Under the pieces are notes generated by a model. The model had not been told where the DNA came from and made no database searches. It saw only the letters and a program-made list of their open reading frames with translations. DNA of 64,000 nt from positions 81,842,001-81,906,000 of the forward strand of contig NC_072895.1 of the NCBI RefSeq assembly GCF_027943255.1. Reading direction: 5' to 3'. Origin of the DNA: Anastrepha obliqua (lineage: Eukaryota; Arthropoda; Insecta; Diptera; Tephritidae). Positions 1 to 11,067 of the stretch are shown one piece after another. The stretch's first letter is position 1. Every line of letters starts with the position of its first letter. The position numbers and the translations under genes were made by a program.

Positions 1-611
1 GCTCCCGGAAATCAGATGTAGCTCCTTTCCAAAAAAATAGATATACTAATACCAAGACTTAAAATACAGTTAAAAGATAACATTATATGTGTCCAAATTT
101 TTAGATCAATAAATTTAAAAGTTCTGGAAAATTCGCTTTTTTCGGCCTTCTAACTGTGTAAAACCCCTTAATAAGAAACCCGAACCCATTCAAGAACATC
201 TATTACATCAGTGGCCAATATTTCTTCAAAGACGAGACTGGTCCCCATGTAACAATGAATGGCGAAAGACATCGCGCCATGATCAACGACTTTTTATGCC
301 GGAATTTGAAGCCCATGAAAGAATGTCTCGGACCAGTGGATTGGCCACTCAGATCGTGTGATATCACCTTTGTAGTTTTATTTGTGGGGTATGTAAAATC
401 TAAACGCTTTGTGGATAAACCAACTTCGATTGAGGCATTGGAAGGCAACATTATTAAAGTTATTCCCGAGATACCGAGCGAAGTCCTCCAGCGAGTGGCG
501 AGTCATTCAAAATTGGTGTTTATAGATGGCCGAATTACGGTGTATTTGCGGCCAATATCTGAAATGGATTATCTTGAAAAAATAAATGTCATTAATGGCT
601 CTACACAATTA

Positions 612-1506
612 TAGGGTGGGCCCTGTAAAATTTGCTTTTTGAATCGGCTATAAAAAAAAGGTAATCAATATTTTTTCAAACTTGTTTTTTATTTTGAAGA
701 CTTAACATTGTCATTTATGAATGAAAAATAGTATCGTTCAAATGACTGCACGACTGGCTTTACAGTAGGCCATTCATCAACCCAATTTTTAAGCACATTT
801 TCGATTGTTTGGGCTCCAATTTCATGAATGGCAACTTCGATTTCGTGTTTTAAAGCATCAATCGTCTCCGGATGGTTCGCATAGCATTTGCCCTTAACGG
901 CTCCCCACAAAAAATAGTCCAACGGGCTTAAATCACAGCTCCGAGGCGGCAAATTGATATCGGAATTTCGGCTGATTATTCGGTTTTCAAAAACGGTAGC
1001 CAAAAGTTCGAGTATAACTTTGGCAGTGTGATAAGTTGCACCGTCCTGTTGAAACCAAATGTCGTCCATGTCATCCTCTTCAATTTTTGGAAACAACTCG
1101 TTGAGCATGTCACGGTAACGCCCGCCATTTACTCTAACTGCGGCTCCTCTCTCATTTTCGAAAAAAAAATGGCCCGATGATGCCGCTAGACCAAAAACCG
1201 CACCAAACAGTGACTCGTTGTGGATGCATTTGCTTCTCTACAGTAACGTGTGGATTTTCTGAGCCCCAAACCCGACAATTTTGCTTGTTGACGTGGCCAC
1301 CGATGTGAAAATCAGAAAAGAAGAAGAAGACTCACCACCTTGGAAATAGGTTTTCAATATTTCCCAATTTTGTTCAAGCGTATAGCGTCCCATTTCGTAA
1401 ATGTCAAACCTTTAAGTAAATTATGAACACATTTGACATGTCATTTGTGTTACCATTCTCAATAAAATAGGTGGTTCAAAAAGCAAACGTTATGTGGCCC
1501 ACCCTG
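612..1506 (-). mobile_element. Internally deleted DD41D mariner-like element B with TIRs and TA target duplication
   Basis: Terminal inverted repeats start (C/T)AGGGTGGGCC and share TTTGCTTTTTGAA about 20 bp inside. TA dinucleotides flank both ends (610-611 and 1507-1508). At 895 bp it is shorter than a full element of about 1.3 kb, because the helix-turn-helix half of the transposase is missing. The insertion site lies in the 3' non-coding part of element A1, and the sequence on either side joins smoothly to match other A copies. It is a deletion derivative that could only have moved with transposase supplied in trans. Confidence 0.85.
689..1393 (-). pseudogene. DD41D mariner transposase, internally deleted (element B)
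   Basis: The reading begins at an ATG near 1393 (MGRYTLEQNWEILKTYF, the usual N-terminus), then jumps near 1330 straight into the catalytic core ([11 protein letters not shown] at about 1300), so the DNA-binding region is gone. The C-terminal 139 residues are open from 1108: FQQDGATYHTA supplies the second catalytic Asp and SCDLSPLDYFLWG the third, with 41 residues between, as in rosa-type elements. A frame change is needed between 1330 and 1108. Not a working enzyme. Confidence 0.75.
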
Positions 1507-1588
1507 TATAATAAAGATTTCCCAATCCATTTGAATTTTCGTTGTTTTAATTCTATTTAAAACACGATACTTCTAAATTTATCACCCT

Positions 1589-3531
1589 TTATTTGTACTT
1601 ATGTATGCATTTAGAAATTTGTACTTCCGCGAAGGCGTAGGCTTTCTGTACACGTCATCGCTAGAATTAAATTTTTGATTTTAGAAAGCCACAGCGGAAC
1701 TCATTCGTATTCCCTGTATTTTGCTTTCTGGACTACGTTTGCTTATAAATCCAAATTTCTATCGGTTCACTTTTGAGCTATATGCCTACTCTGCGTCTTT
1801 TTCCATACCCAGTTGACTAACGCCACGCCGCGCTTAACTTTTTCCTTCCATGCTGTCTGCCTCTTTATGCTTTTTTCTTGGTTTCCTCCTTGCCGTATTA
1901 TGCTTTTATGGTTCGCCAGATGAAGCGAAACCTGTGATTTCAAAAAATTAATATCTGTAAGTGAAAAAATTAAACAGTTTAAATCGCATGCCTTTTAGCA
2001 TAAAACCTGAAAATTCAGTTTTTTGTTACTTGTTTTTACTCTGTTTCTGCCGCTTCTTATTATCAATTGAAACTGAATCTTTACAATATTACAGGCAATA
2101 CTCATGAATAGATATGCAGCGTCTTATCTCAATTTGATTTGAATCCGTCGCTCATATTGTGCTCATACACACATACATATACACACACATACATATGTGC
2201 CGTCACATTTCCTTATCGCAGTTTGCGAATGCCAAAGCACAAAACTTTTATTGTGAGTAATATTTTCGCACACAATGGATAAAGTATTGCATTTGCTTGG
2301 CACACACAGTTGGCAATAGAAAAAGAATCAAGCGAAAGTCGTTATGAAGAACTGAGAAGCAGCCGTAAAAAATGAAAATAAAAATAAGTGAAGTGAAGAT
2401 AAGCGAAGCTGCGAAGAAAGTAAAATCTTGCACTGAAGTGGCACTACTTACTCTGTATTGAGTGGCTGCAGTGGCATTTGCTGCCAGCAATTCCGGCATT
2501 CCGGTATTCCGGCAAGTTACCAACATTCATTGCCGGCGCGTGTCTCCGTCACTTTTCCCGTTTTGCAATTTGCATTTCAATATTTTGCATGCGAAAGGGA
2601 GAGGCGTGAAAAAAGTGCTAAATAAATATCGTACAAATGCGATGAGAGCGATCACTGTTACCAGACTTCTACATTTCTGCATACATACAAATATGTAAAT
2701 AGTTCCACATGCAGCACGCGACAAATGGTAGCATATCGACATTTTTACCACTTTTGACTATTTTTATTTATTTTTCTGAATGTGCATTATTTTTGTATAA
2801 AATCATAGCATGAGCTCTAACAAACATCGCATAAGTCCGAGTTACTAACTTTTGCAAAAAATAGAAAAACTCTACAAACTTTTCATGCCGATACCACGAT
2901 TTTTAGTTAGAGCTTCTAGAAAGATTTTTGGTATGCAGTTTTATAGTTTACTAAATTTTAGTATAGCGAAATGCAAGTTAAAAGCTGCTGAAAAATCCAC
3001 TTTATTTTTAATAATTTTCTCTTTGACGGTGTTACGCATTTTCTCCACATACCAAAAAAAATTTTCGCGTTTTTCCTATAATGGTTGATTAAAAATGCTG
3101 GTGTGCTATTGTCTTGTCGCGTAGTGTATGCACCTATGCTTGAAATATGTACAAGAATTGTGGTAAAGAGAAATTCAATTTCCTACTTATGCAGGACTCT
3201 GAGGGTTAGACTAGAATAGGTACATTTGTATGGATTGTTAACACAATAAAAATTACATTTCCATAGCAAAGAAAGGACTAGGACGTAAATTCTAAAAGTT
3301 GGTAAGTGCTTAAAAAATACGGCACAATGGAAGCTACAAAAAGTGGGGTACCACAAAATCAACTATACTGTTTTAAGTCGGCAGATACGTGAAATACATA
3401 AAAAGCTTATTAAGCAGATAAACAGAAAAAATTTATTTCTAAAAATATTATAGTTTCTCGGTGAGAGATGCCAGGCCTCTTTGATGCGCCAGGAGTTAGC
3501 AAGTGAATGAAGCAACTGGTATAAATATACA
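1589..3531. other. No gene recognised; one short microsatellite
   Basis: No coding signal, transposon terminus or RNA gene was recognised. A CA/TA-rich microsatellite (ACACATACATATACACACAC type) lies at about 2166-2200. Short open frames at 2248-2751 lie on both strands, have no family resemblance and look like chance. Confidence 0.5.
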
Positions 3532-3533
3532 TA

Positions 3534-5147
3534 CATTATGCAAAATTCGTATTAGTACACCCCCTTATAAATAAAAAAAACACGTATATTTTCAAATTAA
3601 TTTTAAAACAAATGCTTGAAATCGTTTTATTTTATAGATAATTAACTAAAATAAGGCCAAATAACAAAACCGCTCACAAAGTGTATTGAATTGCAAAAAA
3701 AATATAAGAAAGATAAAAATTAACACTTTTCACAGAAGCAAAATTCGTATTAGTACACATGTATTTTTAATGATTTAAAGAGTAGGTAAATAAAAGATAG
3801 TTCAGAAACATAATAATTTGTAGGATACCCTCGTTGCCTTAGAACAGCAGACAATCTCTTCGGCATAGATTCCACCAATTTTATTGTGAGATTTGGAGAA
3901 ATCTTCTTCCACTCTGATTTGAGGATGTTCTCGGTTCCTTATTTGATGACGTTTCAGTTGCTTTTTGAAAATCGACCATAAATTTTCTATGGGATTAATA
4001 TCCGGGCTTTGTGGTGGTGTTTTGAGATAATTTGGACAGTTATAAAGGATCCATAACCTTGTATCCAATGCCGTGTGCTTAAGGTCGTTATCTTTATCGT
4101 TAGATTCTTTTTTAAAATATCAATATATTGCCTCGCAGTCATAATTTCATCAATAAAATGCAACTTTCCTACTCCGTTTGCCCCGAAACATCCCCATACC
4201 ATCAGAGAACCACCACCGTGCTTGAAAGAAGGCTGCAGATTTCGTTTTTGAAGGCTAGTATTACACTCTCTCCAAATTTTTATGCGTCATTCGGACATTT
4301 TTATATTAAATTTACACTCGTACGAAAAAATTACCCTTTTCCAAAACCGCATATTTTTTTTTAAATATTGCCTGGCGAATATAACACGCTTTCTTCTATT
4401 GACTGAGCTTACATACGGTTTTCTAACCGCAGTTCTGCTTCTAAATCCCAATTTTTTTTACATAATTGCGCACTGTTTGAGGTGTAACTTTGATAGAAAA
4501 GTGTTTTTCTAGTTCTGCAGCTAGTGAAACTCCACTGACGGTGGGACCTTTCCTGATAAGGCGTTTCAAATAAGTCTTGTGCTTCTGTCCAAGCTTTGCC
4601 CTGTTCACATTTCGAAGCTTTTTGTCAATCCTTCCACTGTTCCTATAAATTTTGACTACGTTTTGTATTGTAGACACATTTTTCTGCAATGTTCTCGCAA
4701 TTTCGCTTAAAGACTTTCCGTTTTTGTTCATATTTATTATTAATCTCCTAGTTTCGTTTGATAATTCACTTTCTTTAGGCGACATTGCAAACTAACTCCG
4801 CGAACTTCAACAAATGGCTACTAAAACGCAACTGCCCAAGGTTAAACATTGAATGTTTAACACAATCGTTTCGAAAATAACGGTAAATACCAAGAAATTG
4901 TTAAAAAATTCAACGCATACTAAGTGTACTAATACGAATTTTGCCTGCAGTAGAAATAGCTATACTGCTACTAAAGCTATTTTTTCAATTCTATGCAAAT
5001 GTTTCGGAGTTTTTGTTATTATTCTATTTTTTTATGAATTATACAATACCGCACTACAATTGAAATCAATTGCTTTAAAGTAAATTTGAAAACATACGTG
5101 GTATTTTTATTTGTAAGAGGGTGTACTAATACGAACTTTGCATACTG
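3534..5147 (-). mobile_element. Tc1-like element with IR/DR ends
   Basis: A 1,614-bp element flanked by TA (3532-3533 and 5148-5149). The ends read CA(T/G)TATGCAAA and are long inverted repeats of about 230 bp with strong similarity over the outer 60 bp. Each end carries the motif TTCGTATTAGTACAC twice in the same orientation: 3546-3560 and 3744-3758 on the left, and as its complement at 4924-4938 and 5121-5135 on the right, about 197 bp apart. This is the IR/DR arrangement of Sleeping Beauty, Minos, Paris and S-type elements, where the inner and outer copies are transposase binding sites. The encoded transposase is broken. Confidence 0.9.
3800..4785 (-). pseudogene. Tc1-family (DD34E) transposase pseudogene
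   Basis: Start at 4785 (MSPKESELSNETRRLIIN). Residues 1-114 contain the paired-like helix-turn-helix (KSLSEIARTLQKNVSTIQNVV) and second domain (PTVSGVSLAAELEKHF). The catalytic core follows in shifted frames: VWGCFGANGVGKLHFID near 4200, KDNDLKHTA near 4080 and SPDINPIENLW near 3985. The second Asp and final Glu are 34 residues apart, typical for Tc1. Where the first catalytic Asp is expected (FSDE), the frame reads FSYE, so Asp became Tyr. Frameshifts plus that loss make it inactive. Expected intact length is about 335 residues. Confidence 0.85.
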
Positions 5148-5279
5148 TATGTTGGTAGCACTACAAAAGTGCAGCCAAACTTACATTTGCTTAGAAGCAC
5201 TTAAACTCCGTTAGGCACCCGGGATTTAAAAAGTTACACCTTCGGTTGGGCACTTCGAGCAAGAAGTCTGAGTGTTGAT

Positions 5280-5700
5280 TGTTACTTGTATAATCGACTT
5301 TCTTCCGCTTTGCAGACTGGTATTCGACGTGGAAGTAAAGATGATAACGATGATGAAGTGGATCCATTTGGTGGGGGTGATTATGATCGAGATGGTGATT
5401 ATTTGCCTGAGGAAGAATATCAATAGGAAGAAATAATCGAGCCAAATAAAATACTTGACGGCGATGAAGAAATTGAGTACGATTTATTAAATAAGTCGAC
5501 GGCTGCGGCAGAGCTAAGTGCTGACAATCAGTTTTTCTACGCAGAGATGGAACAAAGTGAAAGAAAGGTGAGCCTTCTGGGGCTGTTCGTATTCGACAAC
5601 TCAATAATAAGTGACTTAGCTCCGAACAAAGGCATCAAAATTCCGTTCCTATTGAGGTTGTCAAGAAATATTATATTATATTTTACAACTAATATTTCAT
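5280..5700 (+). other. Unidentified acidic exon-like open stretch
   Basis: A pyrimidine stretch ending in CAG (about 5313) resembles a splice acceptor. It is followed by a frame rich in Asp, Glu and Gly (DDNDDEVDPFGGGDYDRDGD), broken by a stop near 5424 and then open through EQSERKVSLLGLFVFDNS. I cannot assign a family. An acidic N-terminal part of a transposase is possible, but nothing catalytic is visible. Probably a decayed exon. Confidence 0.2.
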
Positions 5701-5713
5701 TCAATATTATTTC

Positions 5714-6018
5714 GGTCGCTGTAACCGAATTGGTTGGTGCGTGACTACCATTCGGAATTCAGAAAGAACGTAGGTTCGAATCACGGTGAAAGACCAAAAT
5801 TAAGGAAAAGTTTTTTCTAATAGTGGTCGCCTCTCGGCAGGCAATGGCAAACCTCTGAGTGTGTTTCTGCCATGAAAAAGTTCCTCATAAAAATATCTGC
5901 CGTTGGGAGTCGGCTTGAAACTGTAGGTCTCTCCATTTGTGTATCAACATCAGTACCCACGCCACAAATAAGAGGAGGGGCTCGGCCAAACCCCCAAAAA
6001 GGATGTACGCGCCAATTA
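5714..6018 (+). mobile_element. tRNA-derived SINE, copy 1
   Basis: The head has RNA polymerase III-like elements: an A-box-like TGGTTGGTGCGTG near 5731 and a B box GGTTCGAATC near 5772. The body includes CTCGGCAGGCAATGGCAAAC and GAAACTGTAGGTC, and ends in TGTACGCGCCAATTAT. Three other copies in the window (30992, 54881 and 60977 in reverse) share head, body and end. The tRNA-like head is part of the SINE, not a tRNA gene. Downstream, 6038-6104 matches a block that also lies downstream of copy 4. Confidence 0.85.
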
Positions 6019-6037
6019 TATATGTACATATATATTT

Positions 6038-6104
6038 TAGGAGTTGCCAAATCTCTCGGTGTTTCGACTTTTCTTCTCTGCTCGACTTTTCAAATTTCAT
6101 TTAA
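6038..6104 (+). repeat. Shared block downstream of SINE copies 1 and 4
   Basis: The segment (TTTTAGGAGTTGCCAAATCT ... CTCGACTTTTCAAATTTCATTT) reappears in reverse orientation at about 60850-60930, again on the 3' side of a SINE and separated from it by a spacer of different length and sequence. It is absent after copies 2 and 3. Confidence 0.6.
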
Positions 6105-7670
6105 TTTTACTAACTGCCTGATTATCGCTTCTGAGCGTCTGCTTTTGAGCAGCTTATGAACGTTGGAGCTTACCGTGCATTTTCGTGATGTTAACAAATG
6201 GAATTGACACATCTGAGAATCAGCGAACGGACAATGGTCGAGAGCCTAATCGAGCATTTTTTAAGAATTTTTGGAAATGTAATTTCGGTGAACGGTAAGC
6301 GGTATGGTTCTTTTGTGCGCTCCAATTGAAGAATTGAACTTGGATGATCTTCTAGAGATAAAGGTGTTTGAAATAATTTTCTGAATAAAATTAAAATTCA
6401 TAATATTACAATTAAATAAAAAACAGTGAGAGTAGCGTAGTTATTTATTTTTTGGTTTTGTTTTTTACTTCAATTATATTAAGTTCGGATATTTCTAAAA
6501 TTACTTTTCTATTTGAGTGAATTTAAATACAATTTCGCACATAATTTCGCCAAAAGCCTTACTTAGGCGGCGGCTATTTATTCCGCTCATGCAGGGCCTT
6601 ATGTTTTGTTTTTCTAAAATACGAGAGCGCATGTGGAAATTTTCCATATTTTTTCGTTATACTAAAAACAAATTTGCATACTTCACATTCAGTATTCGCC
6701 AGCGAGTGTAGGTGAGTGTAAAGCCGTGTGGTAGTGTTAAACAGGTTGGCGCAAAAAAATTCTTGGAGATTTACGTGTTCATGTTAAAAAGCGGCTAGGA
6801 AACTCTCCTACATACATACAACCAAAAAGAGGAAGGCAACTACGAAGTGTCATTCGGAGTGTTTTAAATAATCTATCTGAATGCAAGGCAGTTTCTCTCC
6901 GATACTTTCTATGCGATCTGCATAAGTATGTATGTGAAAGTAAGTACATATTGTAAGTATGCAAATGGAGATGTGCATAGGTGTATGCGTTTGACGTGAT
7001 GATTGCACACGTGCAAAGAACAGCGTCGCGGCGTGTCAATAGCCGTCAGCCAATGCAAACTGAGCACATACTCCAAAGACTAGTCCTTTAGCTGTTTTAG
7101 CGCACATGCTCTTATCTGCTTATCTACTTATGTACGTACATACATACATATGAGTACATGCAAGAGTATTTGCACCCATACGCTTGCAGGTGAATGCCTT
7201 GAACTACTCATGTGTGTTAGCGCTTCGTCTGTTAGCGCTGGCGACTATCAGGTTAACTGTTAACTTTTTTAAGACTTCATGCCTTTGCAAATTTTCATAA
7301 TCCTGCCAGACTTTTTATCATCTAACTTTCCTAAAGCAATTCCATTTACCTCAAATTCCATGTAAATAGGCAACACTGTTGTTGTAAAACTTTTACCTCA
7401 AAAATTCCGTAATTGAGTAGACTTTCCAAGTCTGATAAAGAAATAAAATAAAAAAATGCATACGTAAAAGACTTTGATATTGATGGCAGAGTGGAAAGCG
7501 CAATATATCGTAAATCCCATCAAATGACTTTGCCCACTCTCTAAATTGTGTTGAGCATTCTTATAAAGGGAGGTACATTTTCCAATAGAGTTTTCTAGAT
7601 AGATCACGCGTGACTACTGTCAAACTAAATACATAACTTTTTCAGTATTCCTTGGCATTTTATCATGGAA
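6105..7670. other. No gene recognised
   Basis: AT-rich sequence with short TATG/ACATAC repeats (about 6925-7000 and 7125-7160). I see no coding region, terminus or RNA gene. Confidence 0.45.
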
Positions 7671-7679
7671 AGACTTACA

Positions 7680-8636
7680 CGCCTCAACAACATTTATGTT
7701 GAATTTCGGCGATATGTGAAAAGTGTTTATCGCGCGTTCAAGAATCGATTCGGCGCCGATCTCAACTACTTGGCCTATTTTATGGCACTACCTGGACGAT
7801 TTTATACAAAGATCTTGGTTTGAAAGTATATAAAATACAGCTAGTCCAAGATTTGAAGCCAGCCGTTCGTCCAAAGCGTCATAATTTCAGTAGTTGGGCT
7901 CTTGAAAAACGTGTCCAAGTCGTATTTTTGACCCGAATTTTGTTCAGCGATCAGGCTCATTTTTGACTTAAAAGCTACGTCAATAAACAAAATTGCCATA
8001 TTTGAGCTGACAGAAGGTAAGCCACTCAAGAACAGCCATTATGTCCATTGGAAACAACCGTTTGGTGCCACCTATGGATTGAAGGAATCATCAGCCCATA
8101 TTATTTCAAAGACGAGGCTAGCGCCAATGTAACAGCAATGAACGCTATCGCGCCATGATATACGACTTATAGATACCGGAAGCCCGTGATCTCAACAACA
8201 TTTGGTTCCAACAAGATGGGACTATTTGCAATACAGCCCAAGAAACTATGGATTTACTGAGTCATCGTTTCGGTGAGCAATTCATCTCTCGTCTCGGACC
8301 AGTGGTTTGGCCACCAAGATCGTGTGATAGTACACCTTTGGACTTTTATTTGTGGTGGTATGTAAAGTCTAAATACTTTGTAGATAAACAAGCTGCGTTC
8401 GATTGAGGCATTGGAAGCCAACATTAGTAAAGTTGTTCACGAGATATCGACCTAAGTCCTCCAGTGAGTCATTCAAACTTGGTGTGGCTGGCCGAATTAC
8501 GGCGCAGTTGGGGCAAACATTTGAAAGAGATTGTCTACACAAAAATAATAAAGATTACCCAATCAATTTGAATTTTTATTGTTTTATTTCAATTTAAAAT
8601 CCGATATCTCTAAATTGATCACCCTTTACTAGACTC
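7680..8636 (+). mobile_element. Decayed DD41D mariner-like element, copy A2
   Basis: Heavily mutated copy of family A. Recognisable pieces in order: the helix-turn-helix start (GTGTTTATCGCGCGTTCAAG, 7723), LGLKVYKIQLVQ (7815-7860), YVNKQNCHI (7977-8006), YFKDEA (8100-8120), FGSNKMG in place of FQQDG (8205-8222), then the C-terminal region with STPLDFYLW (about 8330-8355). The 3' end at 8580-8636 (CTCTAAATTGATCACCCTT, then TA) matches A1 and A3. Stops and frameshifts are frequent, so it is an old fossil. Confidence 0.75.
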
Positions 8637-8845
8637 CGTAATGGATTGTGAAGTCCAGCGGGAAGATGGCAGGCGCTTTCTCACCATCGTCACTTGATTT
8701 GTCTTAGTGTTTGCTTTTCTAAATCTTTCCTAAACTTGGTGTAAAAAAGGGCCAAGATCGTTTCTTCACCAGGTTTGTAGTCGGCGTATATTCAGAACAT
8801 TTGCTGGGGGTATACAATCACGGAATTTCTGCATCCCGGCGCTTT

Positions 8846-9530
8846 TTAAAATTGTTGGCAAATAATACTCGGGAATGAAATGGAGACGGAAAAGTGATGA
8901 TGTGATTGTGATTCAAATATAAGATTGGGAAAAAGAAATCCTTTTTTTGCATAAAAAGTCAAAACTTTATGTAAAATGTTTCGGACTGTCCAATTGGAGT
9001 TAAATTTGTACTGTTTTACTGTATAATTTGTTGCCATTTCAAAAGGTAGTTTCACAATACCTCTCTCATAGAAGTCTTGGCCCTTATTGGTGAAAAAGTC
9101 TAGTAATCGATTTTCACAAATTTTTCTTTATACCAATTTCATATCACTCAGAAAGTTTTGCAATGTGATATGGTGGATACATTAAAACTTTCCAATCTGG
9201 CTCCCGGAGTTTTTGGCGAGTCACTACAGACGTGTGTGGCCCTGCGTTGATGGAGCGCAACACCTCTTCTGTTGGACAATTCTGACGGTTTCTGCTCACT
9301 CGCTAGCTTCAAACGGTTCAGTTGTTGTCAAGTTCCACCAATTACAGAGTAAAACCTTTCGGGCCCTTACTCCTGGTTTGGTCACCAATTGAGCTGCTTC
9401 ACCACGCTTTGACCACGTTCGTTTTCACACAATATCGTCGTAGGTGACACATTTCTCCTCTCCAAACACCATCCGTTTAATAAATGCGTCGATTGCATTC
9501 CGTTTGGCTAAGCTTAGCAGATCGAATTTG
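8846..9530 (-). pseudogene. Old mariner (DD34D) transposase fossil
   Basis: On the minus strand the frame fragments read FIKRMVFGEEKCVTYDDIV (9480-9420), then KRGEAAQLVTKPG, then blocks near 9220-9060 matching the end of mariner transposases (SLQNFLSDMK, LLDFFTNKGQDFYERGIVKL, FEMATNYTVK). The middle, including the DNA(R/P)PH motif, is shortened, and frames change repeatedly. It ends about 25 bp before the younger element that begins at 9557, so its N-terminus may have been lost there. Confidence 0.65.
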
Positions 9531-9556
9531 ATCCATCATGTTTTTTGGTGTTACTA

Positions 9557-10875
9557 ACAGGTGGCGCAAAAGTAACCTTGCGATGTTTTTTGGATGTAAT
9601 TTAAAAAAAAAAAATGAAAAACTTTGATTCTTCTTGTGGATTATTTTTATTTGGTCTTTCAATTTTTTTTTACATCAAGTCGAGAATATGATGTCACGTA
9701 AATGGCCGCCGCCACAGTTGATTGCCATTTGAGCCCTTTTTATGGCATTTTCCATCACTTTGGCCAAAACTTCCGGCGATAGGTCCTCACATTCTTGACG
9801 GATATTGTCTTTAAGAGCTGCAAAAGTCTGAGGTTTGTTGACATAAACCCGCGACTTCAAAAAGCCCCACAAAAAGAAGTCTGGAGGGGTCAAATCAGGC
9901 GATCTTGCTGGCCAGTTCAAATCGCCAAAACGGGAGATTAGGCACCCGGGAAATGCATCCTTCAGCATATCGGTTGTGGCATGTGCAGTGTGTGCCGTTG
10001 CACCGTCCTGTTGGAACCACATGTTTTCCAATCCCAATTCATCAAGTTACGGCAAAAAGAACTCGTTGATCATTGCTCTGTAGCGCTCGCCATTCACTGT
10101 AACCGTTTGGCCCGCGACGTCTTCGAAGAAAAAAGGTCCGATGACTCCTCCAGCGAAAACAGCACACCATACAGTGACTTTGAGCGGGTGTAATGGATCT
10201 TCGTGGGTTACACGCGGATTTTCAGTGGCCCGGAAGTGTAAATTTTGCTTATTTACGTACCCACTAAGATGGAAATGGGCCTCATCACTCATGATTATTT
10301 TTGATGAAAAATCATCTTCCTCTTGGTGGTGATTAAGGATAGCTTGAGCGTATGTTAGGCGCGATTGGCGGTCAGCAGCTAACAGCTGATGCACCGTCTG
10401 GACTTTGTACGGAAACATCTTCAAATCTTGTACCAAAATTCGCTGTGAAGACCGTCGACTGATACCCATTTGCGTGGCACGTCGTCTGGTGGATGTCGAC
10501 GGCGCTTCCATGACATCCTCGGCTACAGCAGCAATATTCTCTGCAGAATGGCTACTCCGGGGTCTGCCACGCCCCTCGTGTTGTGCCAGTCTCTTCGAGG
10601 CGAGCGGTGAACGTCGCAGTGTTGGCGCCCAGTAGGCGTTGGACGGCGAGGAAATCTGCGACGAAATTCACGTTGTGCCAAAGTCACCGACCGATTATTG
10701 GTCAAATAAATAGTCAGCAATATTCCGCGTTCTGGAGCAGTGTAGCATAAAATTGTTTATTAACGCGTATTTCGCATGTGTTTACTACAAAAATGTCAAA
10801 AAAGAACTGACATTAGGGGTCAATCGCAAAATTTATAGCATTTTCTGATAGGAGGATTACTTTAGCGCCACCTGT
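9557..10875 (-). mobile_element. DD41D mariner-like element, twin copy 1
   Basis: 1,319 bp with terminal inverted repeats ACAGGTGGCGC(A/T)AAAGTAA and TA duplications at 9555-9556 and 10876-10877. It is nearly identical along its whole length to the element at 12780-14093, differing by scattered substitutions and a few small indels. It encodes a broken transposase. The intact ends and strong similarity to its twin mark a recent insertion compared with the fossils around it. Confidence 0.92.
9675..10720 (-). pseudogene. DD41D (rosa-type) mariner transposase, broken (twin copy 1)
   Basis: Reading from 10720, the N-terminal part (NNRSVTLAQREFRRRFPRRP) is in one frame. A short piece (NTATFTARLEETGTTRG) is in a second, and the frame GRPRSSHSAENIAAVAEDV runs on into 154 residues from 10511. 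That part has SDEAHFHLSGYVNKQN (first catalytic Asp) and VNGERYRAMINEFF. A stop codon (TAA) follows FFLP at about 10045, and the last 120 residues are open again: MWFQQDGATAHTA and SPDLTPPDFFLWG give the second and third Asp with 41 residues between. So all three catalytic Asp codons survive, but two frameshifts and a stop disable the gene. Confidence 0.9.
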
Positions 10876-11067
10876 TATAATTTTATAATTGGTGTGGCAC
10901 CCATTCATCGAGATTTATTAATAGAATTCACAATAAGTTCGTGGTCGTTATGCTGCCCAACTATTTAAAAAATTTCATTAATCAGCACAAACTAACATAT
11001 TAATTGATACAAATAAGGATTTTATCCATGGACTGTCTTGGTTGTTGTAGTTTTGGTATTTGACTTA

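Larger units (their letters stand above)
188..1588 (+). mobile_element. Decayed DD41D mariner-like element, copy A1 (split by a second element)
   Basis: Remnant of a rosa-type (DD41D) Tc1/mariner element. From 255 a reading frame gives MNGERHRAMINDF and then SCDITFVVLFVGYVKS, matching the late catalytic domain (VNGERYRAMINDFF ... SCDxTPLDYFLWGYVKS). The stretch between, which should hold FQQDGA, is deleted. The 3' end (about 1510-1588, ...AAATTTATCACCCTTTA) matches the 3' ends of two further copies near 8636 and 19976. A complete second element sits at 612-1506 inside a TA of this copy, so A1 is older. The 5' half is absent or unrecognisable. Not functional. Confidence 0.75.

Noticed and set aside
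2248..3088. Cluster of 74-92 codon frames
   Set aside because: Frames occur on both strands, are AT-rich and resemble nothing known.
5817..6159. Frames on both strands over SINE copy 1
   Set aside because: They are by-products of the SINE body and recur at the other SINE copies.
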